Positions 8,099 to 16,639 of a DNA stretch of 32,113 nt are shown in pieces; positions within the stretch are counted from its first letter, which is position 1, and every line of letters begins with the position of its first letter. The notes beneath the pieces were generated by a model. That model worked only from the letters and a program-made list of their open reading frames with translations, was not told where the DNA came from and did no database searches. This stretch comes from Oscillospiraceae bacterium (lineage in GTDB: Bacteria > Bacillota > Clostridia > Oscillospirales > Oscillospiraceae). The position numbers were made by a program, and so were the translations under genes. The stretch is from the NCBI GenBank assembly GCA_031260605.1, contig JAISLF010000079.1:1-32113 (forward strand). Reading direction: 5' to 3'.

Positions 8099-10009
8099 AT
8101 GCAACCTACATCACCGAAAATTCAGCTCCTGCCTCAGGCGCTCGCCGATATTATCGCGGCGGGTGAGGTTGCCGAGCGCCCTGCCGCCGTTGTAAAGGAG
8201 CTTGCGGAAAATTCGCTTGACGCGGGCGCGCGCACAATCACGGTTGAGATTATCGGCGGCGGAAGCGAGCTTGTCCGCGTGACGGACGACGGCGGCGGCA
8301 TTCCGCCTGAGGACGTGAAAACCGCGTTTTTGCGCCACGCCACAAGCAAAATCACGCGCCGTCAGGACCTTGAACGAATCGGCACGCTCGGCTTTCGCGG
8401 AGAGGCGTTAGCCGCGATTTCCTCCGTCTCGCGCACACAGATGACGACGAAAACGCAGAACGCGGCAAGCGGCACCCGCGTTTTTCTTGAGGGCGGCGAG
8501 GTGACCGAATTTGAGCCGTGCGCCGCAAGAAGCGGCACTGAGATTGAGGTGCGCGACCTGTTTTACAACACGCCCGCGCGGCGCAAGTTCCTGAAAACAG
8601 ACCGCGCCGAAAGCGGCGAAATCCTGCGCATAATGACGCGCCTTGCGCTGTCACGGCCGGACATTGCGTTTCGGTACATCCGCGACGGGCAGCCGGAGTT
8701 CAGCACTCCCGGAGACGGCAAGGCAGAAAGCAGCATTTATTCCGTTCTTGGGCGCGATTTTCTGCTTGCGCTTACTCCTGTTGTCTTTTCCTCGGAGGAC
8801 AGCGGCACGCAGGACTCGGCAAAAATCACGGTAACCGGCTTTTCCTCCGACCCGGAGCAGCTTCGCGGCGCGCGCACCTCGCAGTATTTCTTTGTCAACG
8901 GCAGAAGCGTAAAGTCCGCGCGGCTTACCGCCGCCGTCGAGGCGGCGTACAAAAACCGGCGGTTCGTCGGAAAATTCCCCGCATGCGTGATTTACGTTGC
9001 TGTTTCACCCGCGTCCGTTGACGTGAATGTGCACCCTCAGAAAACAGAAATCAAGTTCCTGTATGAAAACGAGGTGTTTTCGGCTGTGTACCACGCGGTG
9101 CTGTCTGCGCTGGACGGCAAAAACAGCTTAGCGCAACCTGTCGCACAGCAGCAAAGCACATCGACACACACCGATACTGCAAGCACCGCAGTCCCGGCGG
9201 AAGCAGAGGCGCCCTCCGCGCCGGTACCCGGCAGTACATACTACACCGCGCCGTCCTCCGAAAGCCGCGGCGGGTATTTTCTGAAGCAGCCGGATTTTGT
9301 GTACAACCCGCGCGTTTTTGCCGATGTGCCGAACGAGTTTTTGCAGAATGCAAGCGCCGGTGAGCCTGAAATTCCCGAACCGGAAGCAGAACCCGCAGCA
9401 GCGCTGTTGCAACCGGGTCTTAACGCGGTACCGATCCCCGAATACCGGTACGTGGGCGAATTCTTCACGCGGTACATCGCGGTTGAAACAGGCGACTCAC
9501 TCGTCATAATCGACAAGCACGCGGCGCACGAGCGTATGTATTTTGACGCGATGAAGGAGTCTGCGGCAAACAGCGCAGCGGGCGCGGCAACTCAGGAGCT
9601 GTTATTGCCGGTTGTTATAAACGTGTCTGGCGAGGATCTTGACGCGCTGGAGCAAAACACGGAGCTTCTGGTCTCTGTCGGGTTCGTGCTGGAGGCATTC
9701 GGTTCAAAAAGCCTGACCGTGCGCGCAGTCCCGGCGGATATTGCCTTTGCGGACATCGCGGCAACGATTGAAGAGCTTGCCGAAAACCTCACAAACGGCA
9801 AATTCTCGGCAGAAAAACGCATAGACGAGGCGCTCGCCACCATTGCCTGTAAAAAGGCGATAAAATCCGGCACAGGCTCTGACCCCAAGGAGCTTGACAC
9901 GCTGATAGCAGCCGTACTGTCGGGCGCCGTAACGCAGTGCCCGCACGGCAGACCCGTAAAAAAGGTCTGGACTAAAGGGGATTTTGATAAGATGTTTTTG
10001 AGAATTTAA
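8099..10009 (+). CDS. mutL: DNA mismatch repair protein MutL (endonuclease type)
   Basis: Predicted 636-residue mismatch-repair matchmaker. The N-terminal GHKL ATPase shows motif I with E37-NS-LDAGA, TDDGGGIPP (62-70), HATSKI (80-85) and GFRGEALAAISS (98-109). NTPARRKF follows near 155. An Ala/Pro/Thr-rich linker spans about 340-440. The C-terminal dimerisation domain carries nuclease motifs: DKHAAHERMYFD (472-483), ACKKAIKSG, and CPHGRP near the end. The canonical motif is DQHAx2Ex4E; here the second position is Lys and the last acidic residue is Asp. No mutS is in the window. An AAGG ribosome binding site precedes the ATG, and a strong terminator follows the stop. Confidence 0.97.
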   Translation: MQPTSPKIQLLPQALADIIAAGEVAERPAAVVKELAENSLDAGARTITVEIIGGGSELVRVTDDGGGIPPEDVKTAFLRHATSKITRRQDLERIGTLGFRGEALAAISSVSRTQMTTKTQNAASGTRVFLEGGEVTEFEPCAARSGTEIEVRDLFYNTPARRKFLKTDRAESGEILRIMTRLALSRPDIAFRYIRDGQPEFSTPGDGKAESSIYSVLGRDFLLALTPVVFSSEDSGTQDSAKITVTGFSSDPEQLRGARTSQYFFVNGRSVKSARLTAAVEAAYKNRRFVGKFPACVIYVAVSPASVDVNVHPQKTEIKFLYENEVFSAVYHAVLSALDGKNSLAQPVAQQQSTSTHTDTASTAVPAEAEAPSAPVPGSTYYTAPSSESRGGYFLKQPDFVYNPRVFADVPNEFLQNASAGEPEIPEPEAEPAAALLQPGLNAVPIPEYRYVGEFFTRYIAVETGDSLVIIDKHAAHERMYFDAMKESAANSAAGAATQELLLPVVINVSGEDLDALEQNTELLVSVGFVLEAFGSKSLTVRAVPADIAFADIAATIEELAENLTNGKFSAEKRIDEALATIACKKAIKSGTGSDPKELDTLIAAVLSGAVTQCPHGRPVKKVWTKGDFDKMFLRI

Positions 10010-10042
10010 GGTTTTTCGGAAATTGAATTTTCTTTTGCCTTG

Positions 10043-10077
10043 AAAAGCGGCTGTCCCTTTGGGACAGCTGCTTTTTT
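10043..10077 (+). terminator. Rho-independent terminator after mutL
   Basis: GCTGTCCC / GGGACAGC stem with a TTT loop, extended outward by AAAAGC / GCTTTT through one G-T pair, and followed by a T run. It begins 34 bases after the mutL stop and closes the six-gene operon. Confidence 0.92.
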
Positions 10078-10132
10078 GGGTTTTATGGGGGATTTGTTTG
10101 ACGATGGCGTCGGTATAGGGGGCGTTTTATAC

Positions 10133-11515
10133 TTTAAGGACTGGTGGTTGGTTGCTGCTTAATGCTTGTTCACCGGGGGCGCCGGTGGTCGCGCAAAGGT
10201 GCCACTGCGCGTGGCGGCGGTTACTTTTTTCCGCTTCGCCGGAAAAAAGTAACCAAAAAAGGGGCGACTTCTTTAGAAGAAGCAATCTTTTTTCTATACG
10301 GGAACTGCGGAGAGATAATGCGGACTGTGCTTTTCCCCGCGACGTATTGCGGTGGTCGCGGCGAACGCTTGCGCTGCGCCGCACACAGGGGCGAAGCCAG
10401 TCGCGGCGTTGGCGACTTAGGTTAGGCTGCAGCTTATCGCGAACTGCCGTCGGGTGCCAACCGGAAGGATGGTGCACGGACGATTGCTGACGCGCGTATT
10501 GCGGCAATGCGGTGCGTGTCCCGTCGCGGTTGGTGTTGTGGTGGCGTTGGGTGCGTCCTTGCGGTTCAACTGCATACTCCGTAACCACAATAATCTCCGT
10601 ATGGGACGATGTCCTCGACGTCCCTTGGCTGGTTTGCCGCAACCGTTTGCCTAAAACCGACGCACCCGTATGACGTTGGTGCGTCGGGTGCGTACGTCTT
10701 TCTCCGCGCTTTGCGCGTCGTGACACGCGGGTTATTGCTCGCCGCAACAGTGCAGGGCACACACTCGCCTTGTACTAATGTGTTTTGGAGGCCACCGCGG
10801 AACGCGGTGTCCAGTCCGCCGACCTCGTGGCAAGCGGAACGCACCTACTTGCCGCACAACACAGCGCAGGCGCGGTGCGGGCGTGCTTCGCCAAGTCTGG
10901 TAACCACCCCACCGCAGTTCGCGGTAACATTAAGCCTAACCCGAGTCCCCAACGCCGAGACAGGCTTCACCCCTGTGTGCGGCGCAGCGCAAGCGTTCGC
11001 GCACTCCACCGCAATACGTCGCGGGGAAAGGCACCGTCTCCATTGTCACCACCGCAGTTCCCGTATAAAAAAAGATTGCCTCTTCTAAAGAAGTCGCCCC
11101 TTTTTGGTTACTTTTTCCGGCGAAGCGGAAAAAGTAACCGCCCGCCGCGCAGGCGCTCTGCTGCGCGAAGCTGCCAAGCTTCGCCCCAATTACAAACAGG
11201 GCAGCTGCGTCGCAGGTCAACGGTTGCACCCGAGTAAAAGCAGAACAGAGAGGCGAAGCAACCCCCCGGGCGACCGGGGACGGTCGCCCCTACGGTGTTT
11301 CCCGCGAAAAATCCGCGCCACGACGGCGGGAGGCAGATTGCCGCCCCTACGCCCGCCAAAAATCCCAGCAAAACCGCGACAAGGGACGCTGGGGGCAGCG
11401 TCCCCTACAAAAGCAAAGCCTTGAAAAAGGCAAAAATCCTGCACCCCGCACCCTGCGCCGCAGGTCAACGCTTGCACCCAAGAGAAAGCAAAACAAAATA
11501 GCGAAGCAAACCCAG
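10133..11515. repeat. Intergenic mosaic repeat, copy 3 (inverted core)
   Basis: Fills the convergent gap between mutL and the DUF1624 gene. The left end is the reverse complement of the right end of copy 2 (CTTAATGCTTGTTCACC, then the GGTTACTTTTTTCCG hairpin, then GGGGCGACTTCTTTAGAAG). The core runs opposite to the other copies. The right border repeats the inverted module at about 11070-11100 and the hairpin at 11107-11137. It then switches to the other outer arm (CCCGCCGCGCAGGCGCTCTG, GCTTCGCCCCAATTACAAAC). Palindromes lie at 10603-10624, 11268-11289 and 11383-11404. The outer ~300 bp of both sides are inverted repeats of each other. No gene is supported. Confidence 0.88.
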
Positions 11516-11520
11516 CCGCC

Positions 11521-12345
11521 CTAAACCCTGCTAACCACCCAAAGTACCGCCAGAATCACCGGCTGGTGCGCCAAATAAATCACCAGCGAATGCCTTCCTA
11601 AAAAGCCAAGCGGCCGCGCATAGCTCCTTCGCATAAATTCCGGCGCACGCCCCTCCGCGAGCGGAGTGCCGATAAACGCCCCGGAAAGGAACAGAAAAAA
11701 CCACGGCAAAAGCGGAAAATAATCCTCCGAGCCAAACGTAGGGGAGGTAAATCCAAGCCAAAACAAAAAATCCCGCCTGTACAAAATCTCCGGCAGCCGC
11801 ACCGAAAAGCCGGGAACACCAATGTATCCCTCCGGCAACCCGTACAGCGCCGCAAAAAGAAACACGCAGCACAAAAATCCCGCCAGCGGAGGTATTTTTC
11901 GTACAAGCGGCAGAATAAAGTGAAAAATAATAATCGCAAGCGCCAAAAAGTGCAGTATGCCGAATACTATTACCAGCTCCGGCGTAAAAAACAGCGTTAC
12001 CAGCGAAACGACGGCGGCGCAGGGAATAAGCCACAGTCCGCGCTTCAGGTTACTGCGCGAAAGCCGCGATGAGCAGCCGGAAACCAGTATAAATACGCCG
12101 ACAATCAGCGGCTCATAGGCTTGCGCCGCGTTAAATACGGTAAGCCCGACGGGCATATCAAACAGAAATGCCATCGAGTAAAACAGGTGATAGGCAACCA
12201 TCGCAATGATGGCAAGTCCGCGCACCTCGTCAAGCAGCGGCAGTCGCCCCTTTGCGGGCGAGGAAAAACGGGACTTAATTCGGAGTAGTAATTTGTTCAA
12301 ATAAATGTACCGGGTGTTTCGCATAGCGAATTTTGTTTTTTGCAT
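11521..12345 (-). CDS. DUF1624 / HGSNAT-like integral membrane acyltransferase
   Basis: Predicted 274-residue membrane protein of the heparan-alpha-glucosaminide N-acetyltransferase catalytic-domain type. The N-terminal family signature is LPLLDEVRGLAIIAMVAYHLFY, with an Arg and a His in or near helix 1, followed by about seven hydrophobic helices. LGRHSLVIYLAHQPVIL near the C-terminus is also typical of acyltransferase-3/DUF1624 proteins. Bacterial members probably acylate cell-surface sugars, but substrate is unknown. The frame stays open to a TTG at 12378, whose only purine-rich sequence directly abuts it, so I prefer ATG at 12345. ATG at 12324 is also possible. It is a single-gene unit, divergent from the cupin gene. 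Confidence 0.83.
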   Translation of the reverse strand: MQKTKFAMRNTRYIYLNKLLLRIKSRFSSPAKGRLPLLDEVRGLAIIAMVAYHLFYSMAFLFDMPVGLTVFNAAQAYEPLIVGVFILVSGCSSRLSRSNLKRGLWLIPCAAVVSLVTLFFTPELVIVFGILHFLALAIIIFHFILPLVRKIPPLAGFLCCVFLFAALYGLPEGYIGVPGFSVRLPEILYRRDFLFWLGFTSPTFGSEDYFPLLPWFFLFLSGAFIGTPLAEGRAPEFMRRSYARPLGFLGRHSLVIYLAHQPVILAVLWVVSRV

Positions 12346-12439
12346 TTTACCATACTCAGGCGCAATATACAAGCGCAACCTTGTGCAGCCGCGCCGAAAC
12401 CGCAGAAAACCCGGCCCGCCGTCAAAGTGCGCAATACTA

Positions 12440-12468
12440 TTGACATTTCAGCCGCGTTATACTATAAT
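12440..12468 (+). promoter_or_regulatory. Perfect-consensus sigma-A promoter of the cupin operon
   Basis: TTGACA (12440-12445), a 17-base spacer, and TATAAT (12463-12468): all twelve consensus positions match at ideal spacing. Transcription should begin near 12475, giving a 25-base leader. Such a promoter is strong unless repressed. Confidence 0.88.
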
Positions 12469-12499
12469 AAACTAAAAACATAAGTATAATGGTGTTATT

Positions 12500-13465
12500 A
12501 TGTCAAACAAAGATAACCTAATCAAAAAATACGTCCGCACTGGCGACCAGTGCATTGTTCCCGCCGCCAAAAACCCCGCTTACGCTTCAGGGTTTGACAG
12601 CGTGCATTTGCAGTCAGAGCCGGACTTCGGCGACCTCGGCGTCGTCATTGACTGGCAGTACATTACGTCAGAGGCTGTTGTTGTGCCGCTCCAAAAAGCC
12701 GAATGTGAGCACTATATAACGGTAATCGGCGGCGATTTTCAGAATCAGCTTGAGCTAACGGGCGAGATTGAATTCACAATCGGCCTGTCGCCCGACGAGC
12801 TGCACTCTGTAAAGTTCAACGCCGCGGCGACGATGCACGTGCAGAAGGGCGTTTACTACTCCGTGCGGCTTGTGAAGCTGAGAAACGCGGACTTTCCGCC
12901 GATATTTAACGACTGCGCGTTTGTAAAGTACGGCGGCAGCGCCGTTGACCCCCAGAAATTCGAGTGGCTGAAAAGCTTTGCCTACGGCGACGCGGTGTGG
13001 AACCGCTACCACCCCCACCCTGAGGTTGTACTGAATTCAACGTCAACGCTCAGCCGCTCATTCGAGGACGCCGCGCCGATTCGCCGCTGCTGGATGCCCA
13101 TTTCTGAGCCGTTTTCAATGGAAATCAAGTCGCACTATCATGAGTTTGATCAGTATCTTGAGTTCCACGGCACGGACCCGAAAAATCCCAAGTCCCTCGG
13201 CGGCACGATTGAGTTCACAATCGGCGACACGGAGGACACGATGGAAAAGTTCACCGTAACGGAGGCAACGCAGTTTCTCGTAAAGCGCAAGCTGTATCAT
13301 TCGCCCCTCGTTTTTGCCAAGGTAGACGATCCCTCAAAGCCGATTCTGATGAGTGAAATCAGCTTTGCCTCAAGCTATGACCGCAGCGCGGAAATCGGCG
13401 CGGAGGGTCAGCTTTCCGAGTATGAGCTTTTCGCCGAGAAGATGAAAAAAGCGGGTCTGCGCTAA
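12500..13465 (+). CDS. Double-cupin-like protein of unknown function
   Basis: I do not recognise a named family. The 321-residue soluble protein has two similar halves. The first has a His at 71, GEIEFTIG at 88-95 and HVQKGVYYSVRLVKL. The second has SHYHEFDQYLEF (211-222), GGTIEFTIG at 234-242 and VKRKLYHSPLVFAKV. The repeated beta-strand pattern with an H-x-H-x3-D/E motif in the second half resembles a bicupin whose C-terminal barrel could bind a metal, while the first barrel has lost most ligands. The shared GxIEFTIG supports internal duplication. There is no signal peptide. It starts the yigZ-pduL-radA gene series. Catalysis and substrate are unknown. Confidence 0.85.
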   Translation: MSNKDNLIKKYVRTGDQCIVPAAKNPAYASGFDSVHLQSEPDFGDLGVVIDWQYITSEAVVVPLQKAECEHYITVIGGDFQNQLELTGEIEFTIGLSPDELHSVKFNAAATMHVQKGVYYSVRLVKLRNADFPPIFNDCAFVKYGGSAVDPQKFEWLKSFAYGDAVWNRYHPHPEVVLNSTSTLSRSFEDAAPIRRCWMPISEPFSMEIKSHYHEFDQYLEFHGTDPKNPKSLGGTIEFTIGDTEDTMEKFTVTEATQFLVKRKLYHSPLVFAKVDDPSKPILMSEISFASSYDRSAEIGAEGQLSEYELFAEKMKKAGLR

Positions 13466-13481
13466 TCCGGCACGAATTCGG

Positions 13482-14108
13482 ATGTCTCTTGACTCATACT
13501 ACGCGCCGGCAGGACGCGGGGAATCGCAGCTAACCGAAAAGCGCTCGCGCTTTCTGGGATTTTGCCTGCCCGCGCAGTCGGAGGACGCCGCAAAGGCGCA
13601 AATCGAAAGCACACGCGCGAAGTTTTCCAACGCGCGGCATGTTGTCTGGGCATATGTACTTCCGGACGGCACAGTCCGCTCGTCGGACGACGGCGAGCCG
13701 CAGGGCACGGCGGGTCAGCCGCTGTCTGAGCAGCTGCGCCACGCAGAGCTTCGCGGCGCGATTATACTCGTCGCGCGGTATTTCGGCGGAATCTTGCTTG
13801 GTCCGGGCGGTCTGCGCCGCGCGTATTCAGAAACTGCCGCCTCCGCTGTCGCCGCCGCCCCGAAAATGCGTGTGCGGCAAATGGCGCAGTACCGCGTCGT
13901 TGTTCCGTACGGCGCGCAGGCGCTCATCAAAAACGCGGTGACATTGCACGGCGGGACGGTATCCGCCTGTGACTACGGCGAAAACGTCGATATAACGGCG
14001 CTGTTTCCGGAAGAAAATCCGGAGGAGTTTCTCGCCGCCGTGCGGGACGCGACTAACGGCGCAAGCCAAGCCGTGTTTTACGGAATAAGCGCGGTGTCGG
14101 AAATCTAA
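13482..14108 (+). CDS. yigZ: YigZ/IMPACT family protein
   Basis: Predicted 208-residue member of the UPF0029/IMPACT family. The conserved N-terminal domain shows EKRSRFLGF (18-26), then a SDDGEPQGTAGQPL loop and the nearly invariant VARYFGGILLGPGGLRRAYS. A ferredoxin-like C-terminal DUF1949-type domain follows. The eukaryotic relative IMPACT modulates Gcn2, but the bacterial role is not settled. It is 16 bases downstream of the cupin gene and 32 upstream of pduL. No strong ribosome binding site precedes the ATG, so translation may be coupled to the cupin gene. Confidence 0.92.
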   Translation: MSLDSYYAPAGRGESQLTEKRSRFLGFCLPAQSEDAAKAQIESTRAKFSNARHVVWAYVLPDGTVRSSDDGEPQGTAGQPLSEQLRHAELRGAIILVARYFGGILLGPGGLRRAYSETAASAVAAAPKMRVRQMAQYRVVVPYGAQALIKNAVTLHGGTVSACDYGENVDITALFPEENPEEFLAAVRDATNGASQAVFYGISAVSEI

Positions 14109-14140
14109 ATTCATTATCATCTCTATGGAGGACAATATAT

Positions 14141-14710
14141 ATGTCATATAAAGTAACAATCGAAGGCTCGGGCAAGCACTGCCATGTAACGCGGGAGACG
14201 CTTGACAAGCTCTTCGGCACAGGCTTCGAGCTTGAGGTCAAGAAAATGCTGAGCCAGCCGGGTCAGTTCGCAACGCCGCAAAAGATTACCGTGGTCGGCC
14301 CCAAGGGCAAAACGACGCTGTCGATTATCGGACCCTGCCGCAAGGCGGATCAAATAGAGCTGTCGCTGACAGACGCGCGCGCACTCGGGCTTGACTGTCC
14401 GATTCGCGAGTCCGGCGACCTTGCCGGAAGCCCCGGCGTAACGCTTATCGGAGACGCGGGAGAGGTCACAACCAAGGAGGGCGCGATTATCGCAAAGCGC
14501 CACCTGCACTTAACGCCTGAGGACGCGGCAAAATTCGGGCTTGCAGACAAGCAGCTTATAAAGGTACGCATAGGCGGCGAGCGCGGACTTATCTTTGACG
14601 AAGTTGTCGCGCGGGTGTCGCCCGAATACGCAACGTATATGCACATTGACTATGACGAAATGAACGCCGCCGGACTTACCGGAACGCCTGAGGGCGAAAT
14701 CGTCGGTTAA
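14141..14710 (+). CDS. pduL: PduL-type phosphate acyltransferase (phosphotransacylase)
   Basis: Predicted 189-residue zinc-dependent phosphotransacylase interconverting acyl-CoA and acyl phosphate. It has the two-domain PduL layout: KHCHVT with H13 and H15, then GPxRKADQIELSLTDARALG. RHLHLTPEDA follows with H121 and H123, and the C-terminal YMHIDYDEMNAAG with H168. The His residues correspond to the metal ligands of the family. No N-terminal encapsulation extension and no microcompartment shell gene is present, so it probably acts in the cytosol as a phosphotransacetylase. No acetate kinase is adjacent. A GGAGG ribosome binding site lies about ten bases before ATG. Confidence 0.94.
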   Translation: MSYKVTIEGSGKHCHVTRETLDKLFGTGFELEVKKMLSQPGQFATPQKITVVGPKGKTTLSIIGPCRKADQIELSLTDARALGLDCPIRESGDLAGSPGVTLIGDAGEVTTKEGAIIAKRHLHLTPEDAAKFGLADKQLIKVRIGGERGLIFDEVVARVSPEYATYMHIDYDEMNAAGLTGTPEGEIVG

Positions 14711-14718
14711 CAATAGGT

Positions 14719-14760
14719 TTTTCGCCTGCCTGAACATCGTACAATTTCGGGCAGGCGAAA
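14719..14760. terminator. Hairpin after pduL, possible leaky terminator
   Basis: Arms TTTCGCCTGCC and GGCAGGCGAAA enclose a 20-base loop, just past the pduL stop. Only a weak T-rich stretch (CTTATTTATA) follows, so it may attenuate rather than end transcription into the next gene. Confidence 0.6.
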
Positions 14761-14806
14761 CTTATTTATAAACGCGCTATCAGCGCATGAGCACAAAGGA
14801 ATCTTT

Positions 14807-15697
14807 ATGTCCAAAATCACAAAGACAGGCTACAAGCGCCGCCACGGCGACAGAACAGACGGCAGATATTTGCGCGGTCTCGACCCGTATCACAAAATGA
14901 TGGCGTACATTATGCCGACACGCAACGACGCGCAAAACCTTTTTACCGACACAATCCAGACCGACACGGTGGATGCGTACCTGCGCAAAAAACGCCTTGA
15001 AGACGACGTTAAAACAGCAAGCTTTCTGCATTTTGTAACGGCGGCATATGTCCGTACCTGCTCCCAGTTTCCTGAGATAAACCGCTTCATTGCGGGGCAG
15101 CGCGTTTACGCGCGGTATTATCCCGAGCTTGTTATGTCAATCAAGCTGAAAATGGAGGCAACCGCCCCTGAAACGTCCATAAAAGTCCCGTTTGACGTTG
15201 CCGACACGTTCGCGCAGGTCGTCGAAAAAATGCAGACGCAGGTGGACGCTGCCCGCTCCGGCGCAACCGCAACGGACAATATTGCCGACACGATGATGAA
15301 GCTGCCGCGTCTTTTACTGAAATTTGCTGTCTGGCTTCTGCGCACGCTCGACTATTTCGGCAAAATGCCGAATATTGTACTGAACGCAAGCCCGTTCCAC
15401 GGCTCTGTCATCATAACAGACCTCGGTTCAATGGGCATACCGCCTGTTCATCACCATATCTACAATTTCGGGACACTTCCGATATTCGTCGGTCTCGGCG
15501 CCAAAAGAAAAACCTTTGAAATGCAGGAGGACGGCTCCGTTGTCAAGAAAAAGGTGTTTGACCTGCTTGTCGTTTCCGATGAGCGCATAACAGACGGGTT
15601 CTATTTTGCGCACGCGTTTAAGTACCTGAAATACCTGTTCAAAAACCCGGAGCTGCTGGACGCTCCGCCCGAAAAGATTGTCGAGGACGTGCAGTAG
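14807..15697 (+). CDS. 2-oxoacid dehydrogenase E2-like acyltransferase domain protein, catalytic His absent
   Basis: Predicted 296-residue stand-alone domain of the chloramphenicol-acetyltransferase/E2 catalytic superfamily. Supporting segments are FLHFVTAAYVRTCSQFPEIN (73-92), VFDLLVVSDERITDGFYFAH (250-269) and a beta-rich middle with SPFHGSVIITDLGSMGIPPV. There is no lipoyl domain or E1/E3-binding domain. The canonical active-site motif DHRxxDG reads DERITDG (258-264): the catalytic His is Glu. The protein is therefore either inactive, mechanistically altered, or structural. Stand-alone relatives occur in Clostridia, and their role is not known to me. An AAAGGA site is well placed before ATG. 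Confidence 0.83.
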   Translation: MSKITKTGYKRRHGDRTDGRYLRGLDPYHKMMAYIMPTRNDAQNLFTDTIQTDTVDAYLRKKRLEDDVKTASFLHFVTAAYVRTCSQFPEINRFIAGQRVYARYYPELVMSIKLKMEATAPETSIKVPFDVADTFAQVVEKMQTQVDAARSGATATDNIADTMMKLPRLLLKFAVWLLRTLDYFGKMPNIVLNASPFHGSVIITDLGSMGIPPVHHHIYNFGTLPIFVGLGAKRKTFEMQEDGSVVKKKVFDLLVVSDERITDGFYFAHAFKYLKYLFKNPELLDAPPEKIVEDVQ

Positions 15698-15728
15698 TCC
15701 CGCGCACCCGCTATCATATAACCCCGCC

Positions 15729-15756
15729 GTCAGACATATATTCTTATATGACTGAC
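15729..15756 (+). promoter_or_regulatory. Inverted repeat covering the amidase start codon
   Basis: GTCAG-A-CATATA, loop TTCT, TATATG-A-CTGAC: an eleven-pair stem with one A-A mismatch whose right arm contains the ATG at 15748. No Shine-Dalgarno sequence is visible in the preceding 20 bases. It could be a start-masking RNA hairpin or a DNA operator. Confidence 0.5.
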
Positions 15757-16584
15757 AAAGCATTAAAAAACCGCAGACTCCGGCTGCTTATAAAGCTTGT
15801 TGCCGCGCTTGTTATTTTAGTAACAGCGGTTTCGTTCACGCGGTATGTGTACAAGTCTCTGCGCCCGAAAAACAGGACGACAATGTTCTCAAGCCTGTCC
15901 TTTCCGACGCTCGTTATAGACGCGGGACACGGCGGGTCAGACGGCGGCGCGGTGTCGCCCAACGGCGTTATTGAGGCGGGAATAAACCTCAGCATATCCC
16001 GCCGCTTGCAGCTGATTGCTCAGTTTTACGGATTTGAAACGGTTATGACCCGCGCGGGAGACGATATTGCCTACCCGGCGGACGCGAAAACGCTCCGCGC
16101 CCGCAAACAGTACGACCAAAAAACGCGCCTGAAGCTCATAAACTCAACGCCGAATGCGGTATTTATAAGCATACACCAGAACATCTATCCAAAACCCGCC
16201 CCCTTTGGCGCGCAGGTGCTGTATTCCCCGACGGACGGCAGCCGCGAGCTTGGCGTAACGATTCAGGAGCTGCTGAAATCCACACTGAACACGGATACGC
16301 GCACAAACAGGCGCGGAGCCGTCAAGGTGCAAAAGTCTATCTATCTGATGAACAACCTTGAGTGCAAGGCGATTCTAGTTGAGTGCGGCTTTTTATCAAA
16401 CCCGCAGGACGAAAGCGTTTTGCAGGAAGCTGACTATCAAACAAAGCTTGCGGCAATTGTGTTTTCCGGCTTTTGCCGCAACCTGTCAGGCAAATACCCT
16501 GTCGCTCCTGCCGAAAAACCGGCAGAAACGCAGGAAAACAACCCCGGAACAGAGGCATATCATCTAATAGGCGACGTGTGGTAG
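15748..16584 (+). CDS. N-acetylmuramoyl-L-alanine amidase, Amidase_3 (CwlD-like)
   Basis: Predicted 278-residue membrane-anchored peptidoglycan amidase that cleaves the bond between N-acetylmuramic acid and L-alanine. One N-terminal helix (about 13-32) is followed by an Amidase_3 domain (54-245). Zinc ligands are visible as H61 in IDAGHGG, E76 in IEAGIN and H143 in SIHQN. The catalytic Glu is E212 in VECGFLSN. Single-domain size with one anchor resembles sporulation amidase CwlD, but a vegetative role is equally possible. The C-terminal 30 residues are Pro/Glu rich. It lies directly upstream of radA, and its start codon sits inside an inverted repeat. Confidence 0.93.
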   Translation: MTDKALKNRRLRLLIKLVAALVILVTAVSFTRYVYKSLRPKNRTTMFSSLSFPTLVIDAGHGGSDGGAVSPNGVIEAGINLSISRRLQLIAQFYGFETVMTRAGDDIAYPADAKTLRARKQYDQKTRLKLINSTPNAVFISIHQNIYPKPAPFGAQVLYSPTDGSRELGVTIQELLKSTLNTDTRTNRRGAVKVQKSIYLMNNLECKAILVECGFLSNPQDESVLQEADYQTKLAAIVFSGFCRNLSGKYPVAPAEKPAETQENNPGTEAYHLIGDVW

Positions 16585-16639
16585 ACCGCAACCGGCATTC
16601 TGCCGTCACCAAAAAACGCCGGAAGGCAAAAACAAACCT

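Noticed and set aside
10127-11501. Open frames of up to 211 codons in repeat copy 3
   Set aside because: Same reasoning: palindromic repeat DNA, no family signature, frames change between copies.
12346-12378. TTG start extending the DUF1624 gene by 11 codons
   Set aside because: The only purine-rich sequence directly abuts the TTG with no spacer, and the added residues are not part of the family signature.
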